From positions 62,001 through 126,000 of the forward strand of contig CAVTUH010000001.1 of assembly GCA_963737835.1 (NCBI GenBank): a DNA stretch of 64,000 nt, written 5' to 3'. Position 1 is the stretch's first letter. Every line of letters begins with the position of its first letter. This DNA comes from Palsa-1248 sp963737835 (GTDB lineage Bacteria; Gemmatimonadota; Gemmatimonadetes; Gemmatimonadales; Gemmatimonadaceae). The position numbers and the translations under genes are program-made. Positions 25,341 to 34,315 of the stretch are shown in pieces. The notes below the pieces were generated by a model. That model saw nothing but the letters and a program-made list of their open reading frames with translations, was not told the DNA's origin and ran no database searches.

Positions 25341-25690
25341 GACAGGTCCTCGGGCTCTGCGGACTCGGCTTCGTCGCTGGAGCTACGACCGCCGGCAGGC
25401 GAGCGACCGCCGTGCGTTGCCAATCGCGGAACGATGAAGAATCCGTCACGCACCTCCGGGGCGAACGCTTCGATGGGGCGCAGCAGACGCGTGGGCGGAC
25501 CGTGGTCTTCGCGCCAGGGCGTCTCGATCGACGTGAGGTCGTCGGCGCCGCTCGTGTCCACTCGCTGCAGCACTGCCATGTGCGCGAGGATGCCGGACAG
25601 CTCTTGGGCCAGCACGCCCAGCCGTTCAGCGGGGATCCCCAGGCGTGCGAGGGACGCGATATGGCGAACTTCGTCCAGCTCCACGCTCAT
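25337..25690 (-). CDS. gatC: Asp-tRNA(Asn)/Glu-tRNA(Gln) amidotransferase subunit C
   Basis: GatC is the small scaffold that holds GatA and GatB together. It begins SVELDEVRHIASLARLGIPAE, with the family's 'v..vA.LA.L.l.' helix, and continues ELSGILAHMAVLQRVDTSGADDL. The C-terminal 30 residues are a Ser/Glu/Gly-rich extension beyond the usual length of about 95. It is the first gene of gatC-gatA-gatB and lies 69 bp after pcrA. Confidence 0.93.
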   Translation of the reverse strand: MSVELDEVRHIASLARLGIPAERLGVLAQELSGILAHMAVLQRVDTSGADDLTSIETPWREDHGPPTRLLRPIEAFAPEVRDGFFIVPRLATHGGRSPAGGRSSSDEAESAEPEDLS

Positions 25691-25759
25691 TGAGCTCTCC
25701 TCGCGCGAGAAAGGCCGGCGCGCGCCGGATGCTACAGGCGCGCTATCGGCGTCGACAAT

Positions 25760-28063
25760 TCATTCGAGTGCGCGCTGGAGGCCCGCCTGAGCGATCACCA
25801 GCGTTTTTCGGCCGATCGCCGTGTCCTCGAAATCTATTTTGACTTTCGCGTCGCGGCCGCCCCCTGAGACTTCGGCGATCGTGCCACTGCCAAATGTGCG
25901 GTGCCGCACGCGCTCTCCGATCACGTACGCCGGCGCATCCTGCGATACGTCGGCCGGCTCGATGTCGGCCGCCCAGTGCGCGCCGAGCGCGACCGGTGTG
26001 CCCGGCCGCCGGGCCGCCGCGCGCCGCCCCCCTCCTCCCCCGCTGCTCCAGCGCCCTGCATCCGACATGGCGACACGGCCCGAGCTCCGCACGCGCATCG
26101 TATCACACCGCTCGAGCATCCCCCTCGGGACTGCCGCGAGAAAGCTCGACTCCTTACCCGGCATCAGCTCACCGTTTCGGCGCCGCTCCTCGGCGAACGA
26201 TACGTAGAGCTTCCGCTCTGCTCGGGTGATGCCGACGTAGAACAGCCGGCGCTCCTCTTCCAGCATTGCGGGCTCGTCGTAGGCTCGAGCCAGGGGGAAC
26301 AGGCCGTCCTCGAGCCCGGCGATGAAGACCACCGGAAACTCGAGGCCCTTGGCGTTGTGGACCGTCATCATCACGATGGCGTCGGCCGCCGGATCCAGCT
26401 GGTCGACTCCGGCGACGAGGGTGGTTCGCTGGAGGAAGTGCTCCAAGGGCGTGAGCCCCACTTCGCCACCGTCCTCGGCGACGGTCTCTGCAGCGCTCGT
26501 GATCAGCTCGCGGATATTGTCGAGCCGGTCGGCCCCATCAGGCCCTTCCGCGCGCAGATAGTCGCCGTAGCGAATGCCTTCGACCAGTGCTCGCAACAGC
26601 TCATCGACGCTTGCCTCGGCGGCCAGCGCTCGGAGGCGCGCGATGAGGCCGGCAAACTCAGCCACGGCGCCGCGGACGCTTTGCCGGAGTCCCTCGAGGA
26701 TTGTAGGCCGACCGAGGGCCTCGAGCAGCGAGACCCCCTCACGACTCGCGGCGGCGGCCAGCTGGGCCATGCCCGTTTCGCCGAGGCCGCGGCGGGGCAC
26801 GGCGATCGCGCGCCGGAATGCTTCATCGTCCGCGGGGTTCGCGATGAGCTTGAGGTAGCTCATGAGATCGCGGATCTCGCGCCGGTCGTAGAAGCGGATC
26901 GCGCCGACCAGGCGGTACGGGATTCCCTGGCGGCGCATCGCTTCCTCGAACGCACGGCTCTGCGAGTTCGTGCGGTACAGGATGGCAATGTCGCGGAGCG
27001 CCAGATCCGGCTCTCGCCGCCGCCGTGCCACGATTTCCTCGGCGATCGCCGCCGCCTCGTCACGCTCGTCGAGCGCTCTGATCGCAGTGACCGCCTCTCC
27101 GCGCTCCTTCGTGGTGCGCAGAGTCTTGCCCAGCCGTTGGGTATTCGCGGCGATCACCGTGTTGGCCAGCTCGAGGATGCGGCCGGTCGAGCGATAGTTC
27201 TCCTCGAGTCGAACGATCCTGGCTTGCGGGTAGTCGCGGTTGAAGTCGAGCATGTTGCGGATGTCCGCACCGCGCCACTGGTAGACTACCTGGTCGTCGT
27301 CGCCGACGACCGTCACGTTGCCGTGGGCGGCGAGCAGCTTCACGAAGGCATACTGGGCCCGGTTCGTATCCTGATATTCGTCGACGAGGATGTACCGGAA
27401 CTTCTCCTGGTATGCCGCGCGGCGATCGGCGTTACCGGTGAGCATGCGAACCGGCAGGACGAGCAGGTCATCGAACGTCACCGCATTGTTCGATCGGACG
27501 GCCGCGTCGAGATCGGTGTACACGCCGGCCGCCGCGCGAGTCAGCCCGTCGTTCGCGAGGGCCGCGTACTCCGCCGGCGACACCATTGCGTTCATCGCGT
27601 CCGAGATCGCCGACTGGAGCGCCTTGGGGGTCCACTCTCGCGGCGTGATGCCGCGCGCCTCCATGACACGCTTCACGACCGCCAGCGTGTCATCTTCATC
27701 GTAGATCGTGAAGCTCGACGTACGACCGACGAGCGACGCGTTGGCCCTCAGGAGTCGCGCGCCGACTGCATGAAAGGTTCCGACCCACATCCCCGTCGGC
27801 GCACCGCCCAGGAGGCGCTCGAGCCGATCGCGCATCTCGCCGGCTGCCTTGTTCGTGAAGGTGACGGCGAGAATGTGCGCCGGGTCGACGCCGCGGGTTT
27901 GTACAAGTCGCGCGATCCGGAGGGTCAAGACTCGCGTCTTACCCGAGCCGGCACCTGCGAGCACCAGGAGTGGTCCTTCGTCGTGCTCGACCGCCTCGCG
28001 CTGCGCCGGATTGAGCGACTGGATGAGCGCATGCGACTTTCCGGCGGCGGCCGTCAGGACCAT
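25760..28063 (-). CDS. pcrA: ATP-dependent DNA helicase, UvrD/PcrA family
   Basis: This superfamily-1A 3'-5' helicase works in nucleotide excision repair, mismatch repair and replication restart. At 767 residues it has the Q motif LNPAQREAVEHDEGPLLVLAG, Walker A AGAGSGKT (36-43) and FTNKAAGEMRDRL. Then come Walker B ILVDEYQDTNRAQYAFV, VGDDDQVVYQWRGAD (motif III), LEENYRSTGRIL (IV), VMMTVHNAKGLEFPVVF (V) and EERRLFYVGITRAERKLYVSF (VI, in parts). The C-terminus ends in a tudor-like tail with VRHRTFGSGTI, as in PcrA. PcrA and UvrD cannot be told apart from sequence alone. The start overlaps the 3' end of the histidine kinase gene by 10 bp. Confidence 0.95.
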   Translation of the reverse strand: MVLTAAAGKSHALIQSLNPAQREAVEHDEGPLLVLAGAGSGKTRVLTLRIARLVQTRGVDPAHILAVTFTNKAAGEMRDRLERLLGGAPTGMWVGTFHAVGARLLRANASLVGRTSSFTIYDEDDTLAVVKRVMEARGITPREWTPKALQSAISDAMNAMVSPAEYAALANDGLTRAAAGVYTDLDAAVRSNNAVTFDDLLVLPVRMLTGNADRRAAYQEKFRYILVDEYQDTNRAQYAFVKLLAAHGNVTVVGDDDQVVYQWRGADIRNMLDFNRDYPQARIVRLEENYRSTGRILELANTVIAANTQRLGKTLRTTKERGEAVTAIRALDERDEAAAIAEEIVARRRREPDLALRDIAILYRTNSQSRAFEEAMRRQGIPYRLVGAIRFYDRREIRDLMSYLKLIANPADDEAFRRAIAVPRRGLGETGMAQLAAAASREGVSLLEALGRPTILEGLRQSVRGAVAEFAGLIARLRALAAEASVDELLRALVEGIRYGDYLRAEGPDGADRLDNIRELITSAAETVAEDGGEVGLTPLEHFLQRTTLVAGVDQLDPAADAIVMMTVHNAKGLEFPVVFIAGLEDGLFPLARAYDEPAMLEEERRLFYVGITRAERKLYVSFAEERRRNGELMPGKESSFLAAVPRGMLERCDTMRVRSSGRVAMSDAGRWSSGGGGGRRAAARRPGTPVALGAHWAADIEPADVSQDAPAYVIGERVRHRTFGSGTIAEVSGGGRDAKVKIDFEDTAIGRKTLVIAQAGLQRALE

Positions 28064-29214
28064 TGCGGTAAGATAATGTCGAACGTCGCACCTCGATCGA
28101 CAGGCACCAGCATCAGCCGGCCGCGGTGGTTGTCCTCGACGATTCGACGGGCAAGAGACAGTCCGATGCCCCAGCCACGCGCCTTCGTGGAGAAGCCCGC
28201 GCGGAACACCTCCTTGCGCAGCTCACGGGCAACGCCTGGCCCGTCGTCTGCGACCCGGAGACGCACGCCGCCGCCCGGGAGTGCGTCCGCTGACAGTGCC
28301 ACGTGGCCGTCCCGATCGGCAAGCGCGTCAATCGCGTTCTTCGCAAGCGCCTCGACGGCCCATTCGAGCAACACCGCGTCCCCTTCGATGGTCAGATCGC
28401 CCTCCCCGCGATGTGTTGTGAGGCTCACCCGATGTGCGAGGGACGGGACGCGCGCACGGAAGTAGCCCGCCACCCGATCGACGAGGTCACCGGCATCGAC
28501 TCGTTGCGCGTGCGACGGCCGACCGATGCGCTCGAAGCGGTGGGCCACCCGTTCCAGTCGGTCGAGGTCATTCTGCATGTGCGACAGGATCTCATCTCCC
28601 TCGCTCGGCATCCCATCGCGCAGGAGTTCGAGCCACCCGCTCAAGCTCGACAGCGGGGTCCCGAGCTGGTGCGCCGATTCCCGGGCCATCCCGGCCCACA
28701 CTTTCTCACGCTCGACGTGCGCGCGCGTGCGCAGTGTGATCACGCCGAACACGATGAGAAACGCCAACAGGGCGCCCTGGAGCACGGGAATCACGCGCAG
28801 GCCGCGCACGAGTGGCGTGTTCCCATAATGCACGATTCCGATTCCCCCGGGCTCGACGACGGGTGCGTTTTGTCGGTCGAGGGTCGCGACGTAGGCAAGC
28901 ATCTCCGGGCTGTCGAGCGGCGCGACAAATGGCAGGTTGGCGGTGTCGCGGGGCGAGCCATGCGGATCGACGACGACCACCGGCACCCCGCTCTCGCGGA
29001 TATGGCTCGCGAGCTCGACGAGCGCCGCGGTGCTTGCGCCCTCGGACGTGTCGCTCAGCGCACGAAAGACCCGTGCCGACATCAGGCCTGATCGAGTGGC
29101 CTCTCGACGAAGCTCGGCGATGACGCGCTGGGTCGTGATCGTGTACCACGCCAGGAGCACGGCAAAGCCGACGGCGATCAGGACGGCCGGAGTGCGGCGC
29201 GCCAAGGTAGCCAT
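28054..29214 (-). CDS. Sensor histidine kinase
   Basis: The 386-residue kinase has TM1 (about 9-24), a periplasmic region of about 110 residues and TM2 (about 141-161). The dimerisation/phosphoacceptor helix follows at once, without a clear HAMP domain: MARESAHQLGTPLSSLSGW, with His182. An HATPase_c domain carries the N box (EALAKNAIDAL), DDGPGV and GWGIGLSLARRIVEDN. The H-box 'ESAHQLGTPLS' is of the type seen in many GHKL kinases. No response regulator is adjacent; it sits between serS (3 bp gap) and pcrA in a minus-strand run, so its partner is unknown. The stimulus is not deducible. Confidence 0.92.
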   Translation of the reverse strand: MATLARRTPAVLIAVGFAVLLAWYTITTQRVIAELRREATRSGLMSARVFRALSDTSEGASTAALVELASHIRESGVPVVVVDPHGSPRDTANLPFVAPLDSPEMLAYVATLDRQNAPVVEPGGIGIVHYGNTPLVRGLRVIPVLQGALLAFLIVFGVITLRTRAHVEREKVWAGMARESAHQLGTPLSSLSGWLELLRDGMPSEGDEILSHMQNDLDRLERVAHRFERIGRPSHAQRVDAGDLVDRVAGYFRARVPSLAHRVSLTTHRGEGDLTIEGDAVLLEWAVEALAKNAIDALADRDGHVALSADALPGGGVRLRVADDGPGVARELRKEVFRAGFSTKARGWGIGLSLARRIVEDNHRGRLMLVPVDRGATFDIILPQWS

Positions 29215-29217
29215 CTC

Positions 29218-30498
29218 TCAGCCGAGACAGTCCGCGCCCAACAGCGGTCGAAGTACCTCGGGCACCCGGATGCGTCCATCCGGCTGCTGATAGTGCTCGA
29301 GCAGCGCCGCGATGACGCGTGGGAGCGCCAGGCCCGACCCATTGAGCGTGTGAACGAACAACGGCTTGCCTCCACCTGGTGGCCGAAAGCGAATATTGGC
29401 ACGCCGCGCCTGGAAATCGCTGAAGGTGCTGCACGACGAGACCTCGAGCCACTTGCCGACACCGGGCGCCCAGACCTCGAGATCGTAGGTCTTCGCGCTC
29501 GCGAACCCCGTATCGCCCGCGGCTAGCAAGACCACCCGGTACGGGAGCCCGAGACGCTGCAAGACGGTCTCCGCGTGACGCGTGAGGAGCTCATGCTGCT
29601 CGGCTGACTCGGCGGGTGCTGCGTACCGGACGAGCTCTACCTTGTCGAACTGGTGCACGCGCAGGAGCCCGCGAGTGTCTTTGCCGTGCGCGCCCGCTTC
29701 GCGACGAAAGCACGGCGAGTATGCGACGAAGGCGCGCGGGAGCGTGGCGCCGTCGAGCATCTCGTCCCGGTAAAGGTTGGTGACGGGGACCTCCGCTGTC
29801 GGAATCAGGAAGAGGTCCTCATTGGTGAGCGCGTACTGCTCATCCTCGAATTTCGGAAACTGCGCCGTTCCGAACATGGATGCGCGGTTGACGGCGAACG
29901 GGATCCACACCTCTTCGTATCCGTGCTCGCGGGTGTGGAGATCGATCATGTACGACACCAGCGATCGGACGAGGCGTGCGCCGATTCCGCGGAAGACGAT
30001 GAATCCGGAGCCCGCGACCTTGGCTCCCCGGGCCAGATCGAGCAATCCGCTACCGTCGGGTCCCGCGATTTCCCAGTGCGGCCGAACTCTGTCGCTGGAA
30101 CGCGGCTCACCCCAGGTGCGGATGACCGTATTGGCGCTCTCGTCACCCGCGGGCACATCTGGCAGCGGAATATTCGGCAGCTCTGCGACGATCTTGGTGA
30201 ATGCCGCTTCGACATCGGCGCGCTCGCCCTGGAGGCGGTCGAGCTCTGCACTCAGGACGCGGCCGCGATCGATCAGGTCGTCCACCGGCTCGCCCTGCTG
30301 CTTGCGCCGACGGACTTCCTGTGTAATCGCATTGCTTTCGGCGCGCTTGTCCTCTTCGGCGCGAATGGACGCCCGTCGCTGGTGCTCGAGCGCTTCGCCG
30401 CGGGCGAGCGTCGCGGCCATGGCATCCAGCACCCCGCGCCGACGGAGCGCGTCGCGCACGGCGTCAGGCTGATCGCGAAGGAGGCGCAGGTCGTGCAC
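29218..30498 (-). CDS. serS: Seryl-tRNA synthetase
   Basis: SerRS charges tRNA-Ser and also tRNA-Sec, which is the first step of selenocysteine synthesis. The product begins MHDLRLLRDQPDAVRDALRRR, followed by the two-helix coiled-coil arm (residues about 30-100) and a class II catalytic core with ARGAKVAGSGFIVFRG. Further on are LIPTAEVPVTNLYRDEML, SPCFRREAGAHGKDTRGLLRVHQFDKVEL (motif 2, in parts) and NGSGLALPRVIAALLEHYQQPDG (motif 3, in parts). Length 426 is normal. It starts 21 bp after the upstream lipoprotein gene. Confidence 0.97.
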   Translation of the reverse strand: MHDLRLLRDQPDAVRDALRRRGVLDAMAATLARGEALEHQRRASIRAEEDKRAESNAITQEVRRRKQQGEPVDDLIDRGRVLSAELDRLQGERADVEAAFTKIVAELPNIPLPDVPAGDESANTVIRTWGEPRSSDRVRPHWEIAGPDGSGLLDLARGAKVAGSGFIVFRGIGARLVRSLVSYMIDLHTREHGYEEVWIPFAVNRASMFGTAQFPKFEDEQYALTNEDLFLIPTAEVPVTNLYRDEMLDGATLPRAFVAYSPCFRREAGAHGKDTRGLLRVHQFDKVELVRYAAPAESAEQHELLTRHAETVLQRLGLPYRVVLLAAGDTGFASAKTYDLEVWAPGVGKWLEVSSCSTFSDFQARRANIRFRPPGGGKPLFVHTLNGSGLALPRVIAALLEHYQQPDGRIRVPEVLRPLLGADCLG

Positions 30499-30519
30499 GG
30501 GGAGCGCCGAGGGAGATCG

Positions 30520-31128
30520 CTAGAACGTAGGTATGGCGCCTACGTTGAACTCCCGATACCCGCAATTCGGGTCTTCGACCGCACGGAAGTGGATCGTCCG
30601 CGTGTTTCGATTCACGCTGTCGATGACGAACTTGCCATACAACGACGGGTTCGGATCGGTGGCGCACCCCGGCGGGTTCGATACGATCATCAGGCCTTGC
30701 CCCGGCGACAGCGTGTACACCGAGTCGAACTGGTATCCGTTCCTGACTCCGAACGCCACCGAATCAAAGGGCTGCGTCAAGCGTTGCAAGCCCACGTGGA
30801 ATCCAAGGACGGACCCGTCGGTGATCAACCGCACCGGAGTCACTACGGCCTGGCCGCTCACCGAGTCCACGTCGAATGCGACGTCGAAGGTGAGGGCACT
30901 GGTGACGTCGACGACTCGATTCTCCGCCAAGTAGTACCCGGATGGCTGGGTCCCGCCGGTGCCGTTGACAGCCCAGGCAACGAGCGTGTCCTCGACCACG
31001 GCGGTCGACGATTTCGGATCGGTGAGGCCGCCGCATGCCATTGCGGTCACGAGCGTGGTCGCCAGCAGTAGCGACGCACACCGCGCGGCCGCACCGCGCC
31101 TGGCCCGGGAGTTGGGAAGCGTAGTCAT
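30520..31128 (-). CDS. Hypothetical lipoprotein
   Basis: I do not recognise a family. From the ATG at 31128 the 202-residue product has a basic N-region and a hydrophobic segment ending in a lipobox (VTAMACGG; Cys about residue 29), so it should be an exported lipoprotein. The mature part looks like an all-beta domain, with many alternating hydrophobic residues (TFDVAFDVDSVSG, PVRLITDGSVLGFHVGLQ) and two late Cys residues (PPGCATDPN, DPNCGYREF) that could form a disulphide. It precedes serS by 21 bp and is divergent from the roadblock gene. Confidence 0.65.
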   Translation of the reverse strand: MTTLPNSRARRGAAARCASLLLATTLVTAMACGGLTDPKSSTAVVEDTLVAWAVNGTGGTQPSGYYLAENRVVDVTSALTFDVAFDVDSVSGQAVVTPVRLITDGSVLGFHVGLQRLTQPFDSVAFGVRNGYQFDSVYTLSPGQGLMIVSNPPGCATDPNPSLYGKFVIDSVNRNTRTIHFRAVEDPNCGYREFNVGAIPTF

Positions 31129-31242
31129 GTATCGATGGAGGGTAGCATAACGGGCGTGCACGCGACCGTGCAAGCCATTCGCGTGTCTTGACTTCGACAT
31201 TTGCGGAACCTACTTTCGCAGCCACTTTCCCACCGGAGCGAC

Positions 31243-31596
31243 ATGGCCACTATCCGCGATCTCGTAGCCGCGATCCGCCAGCGCGACGGCGTCAATGCCG
31301 CGGTCGTGCTCGGCCGAGACGGGCTGCTGATCGATAGCCAAACCGTGGCCAATTTGGCCTCGGAAGACGTGGCGGCGCACGTACCTGGAATCATTGCGGC
31401 GGCCGACGAGTTTGGCGTTGCGGCTGGCCGCGCGCCGATGACGACAGCTGTGTTGGAGTACGCGAACGGACTCGCTATTGTGTCCGTATTGTCGCCCGAG
31501 GCGGTGTTGCTCGTCCTCTTGCAACCGAACGCCAATATCGGGCAGCTGCTCTTCGAATTGCGCCGCAATCGAGAACACATCGCGTCTTTGGTCTAG
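31243..31596 (+). CDS. Roadblock/LC7-domain protein
   Basis: The 117-residue protein is a single Roadblock/LC7 (MglB-like) domain. It opens MATIRDLVAAIRQRDGVNAAVVLGRDGLLI and has the central helix and C-terminal YANGLAIVSVLSPEAVLLVLL strands (quoted in parts). Such proteins are dimeric partners or GAPs of small Ras-like GTPases (MglA-type), though no GTPase gene is beside it. The ATG at 31243 is preceded by CGGAG at 4-nt spacing. It is followed 17 bp later by a stand-alone response regulator and then two sugar-nucleotide genes on the same strand. Confidence 0.85.
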   Translation: MATIRDLVAAIRQRDGVNAAVVLGRDGLLIDSQTVANLASEDVAAHVPGIIAAADEFGVAAGRAPMTTAVLEYANGLAIVSVLSPEAVLLVLLQPNANIGQLLFELRRNREHIASLV

Positions 31597-31613
31597 CCCA
31601 CCGGGTTTCTGCT

Positions 31614-32018
31614 ATGCAGTCGATTCATGCGCTGGTCGCCGACGACGAGCCGCACATCGGGCGTATCATCAAGATGAAGTTGGAGCAGGGGCCGTTCCGC
31701 GTGAGCCTCGCCTACGATGGGCGCGAAGCGCTGGAGGTTCTGAAGCGGGAGCCGGACATCCAGATTGTCCTCCTCGACCTCATGATGCCCCATTTGAGCG
31801 GCCTCGACGTGCTGGCGGAGATCCGATCCCAACCACAATGGAAAACCCTGCCGTGCATAATCCTGACGGCCGCCGGACAGGAACAGCAGCACCGCCTCGC
31901 ACTTCGCTTGGGCGCCACAGAGTTTCTCACCAAGCCATTCAGTCCGAAGAAGCTCTACGCGCGGACGGCAGAGCTTGTCGGTCTCGCCCAAGCTGATGGA
32001 GGAACCGACGCCAGCTGA
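31614..32018 (+). CDS. Stand-alone response-regulator receiver protein
   Basis: The product is 134 residues, a receiver domain only. The acidic pocket DDE (10-12), phosphoacceptor Asp55 (VLLDLMMPH), Thr85 (ILTAAG) and Lys107 (TKPFS) are all present, so it should be phosphorylated by a histidine kinase. There is no output domain, as in CheY-like or Spo0F-like proteins. It overlaps the mannose-1-phosphate guanylyltransferase gene by 23 bp and follows a roadblock gene, suggesting a signalling unit tied to surface polysaccharide or motility (inference). Confidence 0.92.
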   Translation: MQSIHALVADDEPHIGRIIKMKLEQGPFRVSLAYDGREALEVLKREPDIQIVLLDLMMPHLSGLDVLAEIRSQPQWKTLPCIILTAAGQEQQHRLALRLGATEFLTKPFSPKKLYARTAELVGLAQADGGTDAS

Positions 32019-33063
32019 GGCGCAGGACCGCTGGGCGGTTGTGCTGGCGGGTGGCGTGGGATCTCGCTTCTGGCCGCTCAGCACACCACAGCGACCGAAA
32101 CAACTCCTGCCGCTCGTCACTGACCAGCCGCTCCTGATCGATACGTTGCGACGGCTCGAGCCGTTGGTGCCTGCGACCCGGACTCTCGTGCTCACAAGCC
32201 GCACGCTCGCGCCGACCGTGAGTGCGCTGACGGGGCTGAGCGCGAGCCACGTCCTGACAGAGCCCCGACCCGCGGGCACCGCCGCCGCATTGACGTGGGC
32301 TGCGCATGCGATCGAACGGCGCGCGGGTCCCGAGACCGTGATGATCTGCGTGCACGCCGATTGGGCTGTCGCTGATGCTGCCGGCTTTCGGGCCGCGCTG
32401 GACCGCGCTGCGGTTGCGGCAGCGTCGCATGCGAGCCTGGTCACGGTTGGGATCGTCCCGACGCGGCCGGACCCAGGGTTCGGCTACATCTGCCCCGGTC
32501 GCGAAGTCGGGACCGGCATTCGCGAAGTGCAGCGCTTCGTCGAGAAGCCGGACCGCGCGCGCGCAGCATCGATGGTGCGCGATGGCTACCTCTGGAACTC
32601 GGGAATCTTTGTGTGGCGCGTGGGTGATTTCCTGGAGGAAGTCATGCAGCTCACACCAGAGGTCTCGCCGGCCCTGGAGATTGCCCGAAGGACCAACGAC
32701 GCCGACGCGTTTTTCGCTGCGGCGAAATCCGTGTCAGTCAATGTCGGCGTGCTGGAGCGGAGCGGTCGCGTCCTCGTCATGGCGGGCGACTTCGGGTGGG
32801 ATGACATAGGGACGTGGGCAGCGCTCCGACGGGTGCGGCACCAGGACGCCGCCGGCAACACTGTTTACGGATCGGTCCACACTTTCGACGCGAGCGACAA
32901 CGTCGTACACGCCGAGTCCGGCACGGTGGTGATGTATGGCGTGTCGGATCTCGTCGTCGTCACCCGGGACGGGTTGACTCTCGTGACCACGGTGGACCGA
33001 TCGGCCGACCTCAAGACACTGGTGGAGTCGTTGCCGGCGCAGTTGACCGCGCCCACGGCGTAA
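31996..33063 (+). CDS. manC: Mannose-1-phosphate guanylyltransferase
   Basis: This enzyme forms GDP-mannose from mannose 1-phosphate and GTP for glycan synthesis. Near the N-terminus it has AVVLAGGVGSRFWPLSTPQR, then PKQLLPL, the nucleotide-binding signature of GMP/NDP-hexose pyrophosphorylases. Further on are FVEKPD and VFAWDDIGTW-like blocks (AGDFGWDDIGTWAAL), the latter typical of mannose-1-phosphate guanylyltransferases. The 355-residue form (ATG at 31996) lacks the C-terminal isomerase domain of type II ManC. It overlaps the response regulator by 23 bp. Confidence 0.92.
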   Translation: MEEPTPAEAQDRWAVVLAGGVGSRFWPLSTPQRPKQLLPLVTDQPLLIDTLRRLEPLVPATRTLVLTSRTLAPTVSALTGLSASHVLTEPRPAGTAAALTWAAHAIERRAGPETVMICVHADWAVADAAGFRAALDRAAVAAASHASLVTVGIVPTRPDPGFGYICPGREVGTGIREVQRFVEKPDRARAASMVRDGYLWNSGIFVWRVGDFLEEVMQLTPEVSPALEIARRTNDADAFFAAAKSVSVNVGVLERSGRVLVMAGDFGWDDIGTWAALRRVRHQDAAGNTVYGSVHTFDASDNVVHAESGTVVMYGVSDLVVVTRDGLTLVTTVDRSADLKTLVESLPAQLTAPTA

Positions 33064-33074
33064 GGGGATCGGGG

Positions 33075-34214
33075 GTGGCGCTTTACCTCTACGATGACGC
33101 GCTGGCGCGGATGTTCGAGCCGTTCGCGCTCACACGTCCCGTGTCGGAGCTCTGCGCCGGCGGGATCATTACGCGGCGTCGGTGGGCGAGTGTGTGCGGC
33201 GAGCCGGTGGCTGGCACGTTGGTCGCCAGCCATCTGCGCGACTTCTCCGAACTGGATGCGCCGACAGCCGTTACGCGCATCATTCCGCCGCGAGCCCGCA
33301 TTGCCAATAGTCGTTGCATCCCGATGCTGACGGCAGGACCGGCCGAGGACGTGTGGATGTGTCAAGGTCGTGTCGCCGCGGTGCGGATCCAACGGCCTCT
33401 CGATCCCGAGGCGCTGGTGGACAGCGGCGACGCGCTCGAGACGCTCGTGGGCGCTGACGCGCGTTGCGCCGAGGTTGCTGGTCGCTGGGTCGACGACGTG
33501 TGGGACTATATCCGCGATCTTCCCGCGCAGCTCGCCAATGACATTCCGCGGCTGGCAACGGGTCTGTCACTCAATGGCGGCGCCGCATCGCAGGCGACCT
33601 GTCTGGGCGAGCACCCGCTGTTCATCGAACGGGGTGCGGTGATCGAGCCGCAGACCCTCTTCGACCTGCGCAACGGCCCGGCACTCGTCCGGTCACGCGC
33701 GACGGTCCACGCATTCACGCGGATCGTGGGACCGTGCGTGATCGGCGAAGCATCCAGCGTCACAGCGGATCGGATAGCGGCGGCGTCGATCGGAGACCAC
33801 TGCAAGGTGCACGGCGAGCTCGCCGTCTCGGTCGTCCTGGGCTACTCGAACAAGTCGCACGACGGATTCGTCGGGCACTCGTACATGGGACGCTGGGTCA
33901 ACCTGGGCGCCGGCACGGTCACGAGCAACCTCAAGAACACCTATGGTCCCGTCCAACTCTGGACTCCGGCCGGTGTGCGTGATACCGGGCTCACGTTTCT
34001 CGGCGCGTTCATCGGGGATTACGCCCGCACCGGGATCAGTGTCCGATTGACGACCGGGACGGTCGTGGGCGCGGGGGCGAACTTTTTCGGGATTGCGGCG
34101 CCGAAGACGGTGCCTCCTTTTACGTGGGGGGATCGGTCCCCGTTCGCGACCTTTGCGCTGCCCAAGTTCCTCGAGGTGGCGGAGCGACAATGGCTCGCCG
34201 CAATGTGCCGCTGA
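33075..34214 (+). CDS. Putative sugar-nucleotide transferase with left-handed beta-helix domain
   Basis: The GTG at 33075 has an AAGGGGATCGGGG purine stretch upstream. The 379-residue product opens ALYLYDDALARMFEPFALTRPVSELCAGG. This resembles a family of GlmU-related 'putative sugar nucleotidyltransferases' whose N-terminus is a divergent NTP-transferase-like domain. The C-terminal half shows hexapeptide-like turns (GPCVIGEASSV, AASIGDHCKVHG, GYSNKSHDGFVGHSYMGRWVNLGAGTVTSNLKN in parts), typical of a left-handed beta-helix. Family members are often annotated as glucose-1-phosphate thymidylyltransferase-like; activity is unproven. It follows manC by 11 bp. Confidence 0.75.
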   Translation: MALYLYDDALARMFEPFALTRPVSELCAGGIITRRRWASVCGEPVAGTLVASHLRDFSELDAPTAVTRIIPPRARIANSRCIPMLTAGPAEDVWMCQGRVAAVRIQRPLDPEALVDSGDALETLVGADARCAEVAGRWVDDVWDYIRDLPAQLANDIPRLATGLSLNGGAASQATCLGEHPLFIERGAVIEPQTLFDLRNGPALVRSRATVHAFTRIVGPCVIGEASSVTADRIAAASIGDHCKVHGELAVSVVLGYSNKSHDGFVGHSYMGRWVNLGAGTVTSNLKNTYGPVQLWTPAGVRDTGLTFLGAFIGDYARTGISVRLTTGTVVGAGANFFGIAAPKTVPPFTWGDRSPFATFALPKFLEVAERQWLAAMCR

Positions 34215-34315
34215 CCGACGACGCCAGGCGAACGCTCACGGCGGCGCATGCTCGAGCCCTTGCACACGCAAGCCAGTGGGCCAGTGGAGACGGCGAGCGG
34301 ACGCAAGCGCAATGA
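34190..34315 (+). CDS. Possible 41-residue small protein
   Basis: An ATG at 34190 opens a 41-codon frame (MARRNVPLTDDARRTLTAAH, then ARALAHASQWASGDGERTQAQ) that overlaps the 3' end of the sugar-nucleotide gene by 25 bp. It ends with a TGA shared with the ATG of the next gene (ATGA). The tight coupling on both sides is what real small genes in operons look like, but the sequence matches no family I know and the region is too short to judge by codon use. It may equally be a spacer. Confidence 0.3.
   Translation: MARRNVPLTDDARRTLTAAHARALAHASQWASGDGERTQAQ

Noticed and set aside
25901..28465. An 854-codon open frame on the plus strand
   Set aside because: It lies entirely opposite pcrA, whose helicase motifs are all intact. 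The product is Arg/His/Asp-rich with no domain, typical of antisense frames in high-GC DNA.
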